Assembly (NCBI GenBank): GCA_947457975.1
Contig: CANGYC010000018.1
Location: 1-16,776, forward strand
Source of the DNA: Comamonadaceae bacterium
GTDB lineage: Bacteria > Pseudomonadota > Gammaproteobacteria > Burkholderiales > Burkholderiaceae_C
DNA: 16,776 nt
Direction: 5' to 3'
How positions within the stretch are numbered: the stretch's first letter is position 1; each line of letters begins with the position of its first letter. This document shows positions 14,393 to 16,776 of this stretch, piece by piece. Under the pieces are notes generated by a model, which saw only the letters and a program-made list of their open reading frames with translations, was not told where the DNA came from and made no database searches. The position numbers and the translations under genes were made by a program.

Positions 14393-15025
14393 TCAGCGAA
14401 TGATCTCAGCCGTTTCGGCGCTGATAAACAGCTTACCGGTGTTGGAAAAGGCGCCTGTTCTACCGGTAATTTTCACGAGCGCCTTGCCGCCTGTTGCCAT
14501 CGTCAGCGCTCGGAATGAGGCCCTGCGCATTTGGTCCAGCGTGTCGACGAGGGGCTCGGGATACGTCTTGGTTCTGCTCGGGACAATCACGATGTCGATT
14601 TCTGGATTCGTCCTGTTCATGATCTGGATACCCGACAGCCAATTGCCCTCGAATAACTCGAAATCGAAGCGATAGCCCCACACCTTGTTGGGCTCGGTTT
14701 CTCTGAAGTGACTCAGGTACCCGTAAATCACGATCTCTTTGCCGGAGTTCCTGAGCGCGTTTTCAGAGGCCAGTTCGAGGTAGTCGATCTTCTTGCCGCC
14801 CAGCAAGATGAAGCCTTTTTCGCTGAATCGGGCAGCCTCGGCACCGCCGGCTGGCGCTCCCGATGCGCAAGATCCGCCAGAGCTGCTCAGGGCCGCAGCC
14901 TGCTCATTGCTCAGATTGGAAAAGGTCACGCCCCTGAGCCGGCAATCGTTGGCCAGGCTGGCCGGGCTGAATGCGATGGCGCCCAGGGCGGTGGATCCGG
15001 CTGCCAGCCAAGTTGCGAGTTTCAT
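14393..15025 (-). CDS. Exported protein of unknown function
   Basis: A 210-residue protein with no family I recognise. The signal peptide covers about residues 1-25 (MKLATWLAAGSTALGAIAF...ASLA), with mature start near NDCRLRG. Two Cys lie close to the mature N terminus (NDCRLRG and GGSCASG), possibly a disulfide. The rest looks like a compact mixed α/β domain: FILLGGKKIDYLELAS, EIVIYGYLSHFRE, IDIVIVPSRTKTYPEPLVD, and LVKITGRTGAFSNTGKLFISAE. The repeated short β strands resemble an OB-fold-like or lipocalin-like barrel, but I cannot assign one. ATG 15025 has GGAG nine bases upstream on its strand. It converges with the cupredoxin gene, stop to stop 36 bases apart, and its promoter probably lies in the AT-rich region. 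Confidence 0.75.
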   Translation of the reverse strand: MKLATWLAAGSTALGAIAFSPASLANDCRLRGVTFSNLSNEQAAALSSSGGSCASGAPAGGAEAARFSEKGFILLGGKKIDYLELASENALRNSGKEIVIYGYLSHFRETEPNKVWGYRFDFELFEGNWLSGIQIMNRTNPEIDIVIVPSRTKTYPEPLVDTLDQMRRASFRALTMATGGKALVKITGRTGAFSNTGKLFISAETAEIIR

Positions 15026-15111
15026 GTGTGCAATCTCCAAAGTGCTTGAGGTGGTGACAGCTTGTGAGCTGACGTGTCAGCGCCTGCCTACAGGGCAGTG
15101 CTGCGGGGTTA

Positions 15112-15140
15112 GTTTTAAAAATTTTAACGTTTTAAAAATT
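15112..15140. repeat. Two 12-bp direct repeats in an AT-rich core
   Basis: GTTTTAAAAATT occurs at 15112-15123 and again at 15129-15140, start-to-start 17 bases. The surrounding 15111-15170 has only 8 G/C in 60 bases, in sharp contrast to the flanking genes. The repeats overlap the -10 region and spacer of the candidate minus-strand promoter. A protein-binding role, for example silencing by an H-NS-type protein, is inference. Confidence 0.6.
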
Positions 15141-15148
15141 AAAAACAA
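15121..15148 (-). promoter_or_regulatory. Candidate sigma70 promoter for the minus-strand exported protein
   Basis: On the minus strand, TTGTTT (15148-15143) and TAAAAT (15126-15121) are separated by 16 bases, a fair -10 with a weak -35. Transcription would start near 15114 and give a leader of about 90 bases. That leader contains inverted repeats at 15068-15081 (GCTGAC-GT-GTCAGC) and 15084-15098 (CTGCC / GGCAG). Confidence 0.35.
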
Positions 15149-15154
15149 ATTGAC

Positions 15155-15170
15155 TATTTAGATCTAAATA
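15155..15170. promoter_or_regulatory. Perfect 16-bp palindrome, possible operator
   Basis: TATTTAGATCTAAATA is fully self-complementary. It lies just upstream of the candidate minus-strand -35 and between the exported protein gene and the lipoprotein gene. Size and symmetry suit a dimeric repressor or activator, but no known operator consensus is recognised. Confidence 0.45.
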
Positions 15171-15215
15171 AGTCTGGTTCGGTCTACGGGGGCGCTAGGC
15201 GAAACAAAAGAGGAC

Positions 15216-15389
15216 ATGCCCCCCGCCATGGACGCCATCGCACCCAGGGTGCTGGGTGAATGGCCCTTGTTTTTGTCGACGAGAAAATGTGAACTTTTTT
15301 ATTTACTGCACAAATCAGAGCGTTTTTCTGAGGAACAGAAGAGCCCGCTCATCATTTTTTTAAAGAATGTTACCGTGGCGAACATTTGA
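15216..15389 (+). CDS. Possible small ORF (53-57 aa), unproven
   Basis: An open frame runs from ATG 15216 (or in-frame ATG 15228) to TGA 15387-15389, giving 57 or 53 residues. The peptide contains WPLFLSTRKCELFYLLHKSE and ends in LIIFLKNVTVANI, mildly hydrophobic and basic, with no family match known to me. AGAGGA is only two bases before ATG 15216 and 13 before ATG 15228, so spacing is poor for either. A terminator-like hairpin falls inside its first third. The AT-rich setting makes a chance ORF plausible. Confidence 0.2.
   Translation: MPPAMDAIAPRVLGEWPLFLSTRKCELFYLLHKSERFSEEQKSPLIIFLKNVTVANI
15234..15274 (+). terminator. Orphan intrinsic-terminator-like hairpin
   Basis: CACCCAG (15241-15247) pairs with CTGGGTG (15252-15258) over a GGTG loop. 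The stem extends by GCCAT / ATGGC across a small internal loop, 12 bp in all. TTGTTTTT follows at 15267-15274. No plus-strand gene ends just upstream, since the nearest upstream gene is on the minus strand. It may close a short untranslated RNA or act in the leader of the lipoprotein gene. Confidence 0.55.
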
Positions 15390-15440
15390 TGCCTGCCCGC
15401 TGTGGCCCGCGGTGTAGACGACTTCCCCAGGAGCCTTGAA

Positions 15441-16250
15441 GTGAAAAGCCCGTTTCTCATCTGTCTCGTGTTGGCCTTGTTGGCGGGCTGTGGCTCACCC
15501 TACCGTGAGAAAGGCTTCAAGAGCGAGCCCGACTACGAACTGGCCAGGGCCGGCGGGCTGTCGCCCCGTGGCGTTGACCTCTTCAAGAGCGTGGGGGTGA
15601 GCACGCCAGAGGCCTTCAAGGAGGCCGCAGGGGAGATGAAGTCCTCGGGCTATTCCTCGTCCAGCCATCCGGACGCGGTCTACCAGTATTCCAAGGACCG
15701 CTTTGACGGGCGCCCCTCCGGCCGCTCAGCCTTGCAGCAACGGACCGTGCGCCAGGAAGAGGAGCGGCGCGCCGAGCAGCGCAAACGAGAACAGCAGCAA
15801 CTCGAGGCGCAGAGAAAAGCTGCCCAGGAAGAGGCCGAGCGCAAGAAAAAGCAGCAGGAAGAGGCTGCCCGGGAAGCTCAGAGGCAAAAGAATCTACAGG
15901 CCCTTGCCGCCGAATGGGACCGTCTGGACCGCGTGGGCCCGGCCTTCTGTGGGGCGGTGAGCAATGTATCCCGGGGTGTGGCCGAGCGAGTGGCCTCTGG
16001 CGTGCGAACCGATCCTTCTGGCGTACGCTTCAATCGATCCAACTACGTATCGCCAAGGCAAACCATGCAGGAGTCCGGCCTGTTCGGCATGATGCTTGGC
16101 TCCATGTTTGCCGGCTCGTATGACGGCTCTCGCCTGTCACCGAGTTGCCGCGTCACCCTCTACACCAGCGTTGGCCCGGTGTACTGCGAGGTGGAAGCCG
16201 CGCACATCCAGTCTGGCGTGGTGGTCGACTACAAGTCCTGCAAGCGCTAG
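15441..16250 (+). CDS. Coiled-coil lipoprotein of unknown function
   Basis: A 269-residue predicted lipoprotein. GTG 15441 has AGGAG at 15429-15433 and opens MKSPFLICLVLALLAGC, with lipobox LAGC and Cys17 as the lipid site. Residues 18-95 form a polar domain (YELARAGGLSPRGVDLFKSVGVSTPEAFKEA). Residues about 100-155 are almost entirely Glu, Gln, Arg, Lys and Ala, a strong coiled coil of the kind seen in TolA-like spacers. The C-terminal 115 residues carry four Cys (170, 236, 249, 267), enough for two disulfides, and a Gly/Met-rich turn (GLFGMMLGSMFAGSYDG). No named family is recognised. The architecture suggests an envelope-spanning tether. A Gly-rich exported protein gene starts 205 bases downstream in the same direction. 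Confidence 0.78.
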   Translation: MKSPFLICLVLALLAGCGSPYREKGFKSEPDYELARAGGLSPRGVDLFKSVGVSTPEAFKEAAGEMKSSGYSSSSHPDAVYQYSKDRFDGRPSGRSALQQRTVRQEEERRAEQRKREQQQLEAQRKAAQEEAERKKKQQEEAAREAQRQKNLQALAAEWDRLDRVGPAFCGAVSNVSRGVAERVASGVRTDPSGVRFNRSNYVSPRQTMQESGLFGMMLGSMFAGSYDGSRLSPSCRVTLYTSVGPVYCEVEAAHIQSGVVVDYKSCKR

Positions 16251-16319
16251 CCGCGCCGGCGTCTGCCTTCATACCTTCAGCGTGAGCAGTCGGGTGGCCT
16301 GTGGCCACACTCGGTATGC

Positions 16320-16349
16320 GCCCGCCCGCAGCTCTAGCCCTGGGCGGGC
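16320..16349 (+). other. GC-rich inverted repeat downstream of the lipoprotein gene
   Basis: GCCCGCCC (16320-16327) and GGGCGGGC (16342-16349) form an 8-bp stem with a 14-base loop. No T-run follows, so it is at best a weak or factor-assisted terminator. The rest of 16251-16455 holds no gene; a perfect TTGACA lies at 16416-16421, but only TGGATA-like sequence at 16440-16445 could serve as -10. Confidence 0.35.
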
Positions 16350-16455
16350 AAGGGGCTGTTCCTGCACGATCCGCCGCGCATCACCACAGGAGATTTAACA
16401 GAAAGAAAACATGAATTGACATTCAATCGCTCGGGTCTGTGGATACCCCTTTGCG

Positions 16456-16776
16456 ATGAACCAATCAGTGTTTCCCGCCAGCTTCAATGGCGTCTGCCGG
16501 CCCGTGCCCAGGGCCGCGCTGTCGGCCTTGCTGTGTGGGGCGCTGCACTGCCCAGCCGCATGGGGTCAGGCCGTTATCTCTATCTCCAGCGTCACCGGCG
16601 CTTCGGGCGGCAACGGAGGCGATGGCAGCGCATCTGATGGCATCACCGGTGGAAGCGGTGGCAATGGCGGGGCCAGTGGCTGCGGTTTAGCTGGAGGCCT
16701 AGGCGCCCCTGGCGATGAAGCTTATGGGGGCGGGGGAGGAGGGGGCGGCGGCAATTCGATAGGCCGCAATGCGAAC
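16456..16776 (+). CDS. Glycine-rich exported protein, 3'-truncated by window
   Basis: An open frame with no stop runs to the window end (107 codons). An in-frame TGA at 16417-16419 precedes ATG 16456, the first possible ATG. Residues 1-39 read as a long signal peptide (basic VCRPVPRAALSALL, hydrophobic core, end at AAWGQA). From about residue 40 the protein turns almost wholly to Gly, Ala, Ser and Asn: SGGNGGDGS, GGSGGNGGASG, then nine consecutive Gly before NSIGRNAN. GGNGG units like these are typical of large secreted or surface proteins, including autotransporter-like and PGRS-like proteins. The ribosome site is weak. Codons stay in frame through the repeats. Class and full length cannot be told from this fragment. 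Confidence 0.72.
   Translation, partial: MNQSVFPASFNGVCRPVPRAALSALLCGALHCPAAWGQAVISISSVTGASGGNGGDGSASDGITGGSGGNGGASGCGLAGGLGAPGDEAYGGGGGGGGGNSIGRNAN

Noticed and set aside
15112..15170. AT-rich repeats as iterons of a replication origin
   Set aside because: Only two repeat copies, no DnaA-box cluster, and no replication initiator gene nearby.
15150..15178. Plus-strand promoter from TTGACT at 15150
   Set aside because: At 16-18 bases downstream there is only GTCTGGTT, with no -10-like hexamer.
16320..16349. Strong intrinsic terminator for the lipoprotein gene
   Set aside because: The stem is good, but the bases after it (AAGGGGCTG) contain no T-run; listed only as an inverted repeat.

Overview
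The window reads as chromosome of a high-GC betaproteobacterium, most likely order Burkholderiales and near Comamonadaceae. This rests on the gene order rsmB – DUF4390 – NtrY-like kinase – short NtrX-like regulator – tRNA-Phe, on the rpoC sequence, and on the strongly GC-biased third codon positions. I recall that gene order from the group and did not search for it. No integrase, transposase, CRISPR array or phage gene is visible.

Layout. 1-2850: the C-terminal two thirds of rpoC, closed by a strong intrinsic terminator. 3031-3660: a LemA-like membrane-anchored protein. 3728-5351: a two-gene unit for a c-type cytochrome and a flavocytochrome c sulfide dehydrogenase flavoprotein with a Tat/lipoprotein signal. 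5450-10404: a tight run of rsmB (16S rRNA m5C methyltransferase), a DUF4390 exported protein, an NtrY-type membrane histidine kinase and an NtrX-like regulator that lacks the AAA+ domain. 10457-10532: tRNA-Phe(GAA) with a C·A mismatch in the acceptor stem, followed by a bidirectional terminator.

10598-12869: two divergent exported phosphoesterase-like genes, a phytase-type esterase-like protein (minus) and a histidine phosphatase (plus). They share a 229-bp intergenic region that contains a PhoB-box-like repeat. 12927-14356: a small His/Cys-containing exported protein, then a protein fusing about five membrane helices to a type-1 copper (cupredoxin) domain with His-rich segments; this looks like a copper-handling pair. 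14393-15025: an exported protein of unknown function on the minus strand.

15026-15440: a control region with a very AT-rich core (8 G/C in 60 bases at 15111-15170), 12-bp direct repeats, a 16-bp perfect palindrome, an orphan terminator hairpin and a possible 53-57 aa ORF. 15441-16250: a coiled-coil lipoprotein of unknown function. 16456-end: the start of an exported, extremely glycine-rich protein that runs off the window.

The left part (to about 10.5 kb) is mostly core genome. The right part is accessory in character, has visibly lower GC in places, and holds the least-explained material: the membrane-cupredoxin fusion, the AT-rich node and the Gly-rich surface-protein candidate.
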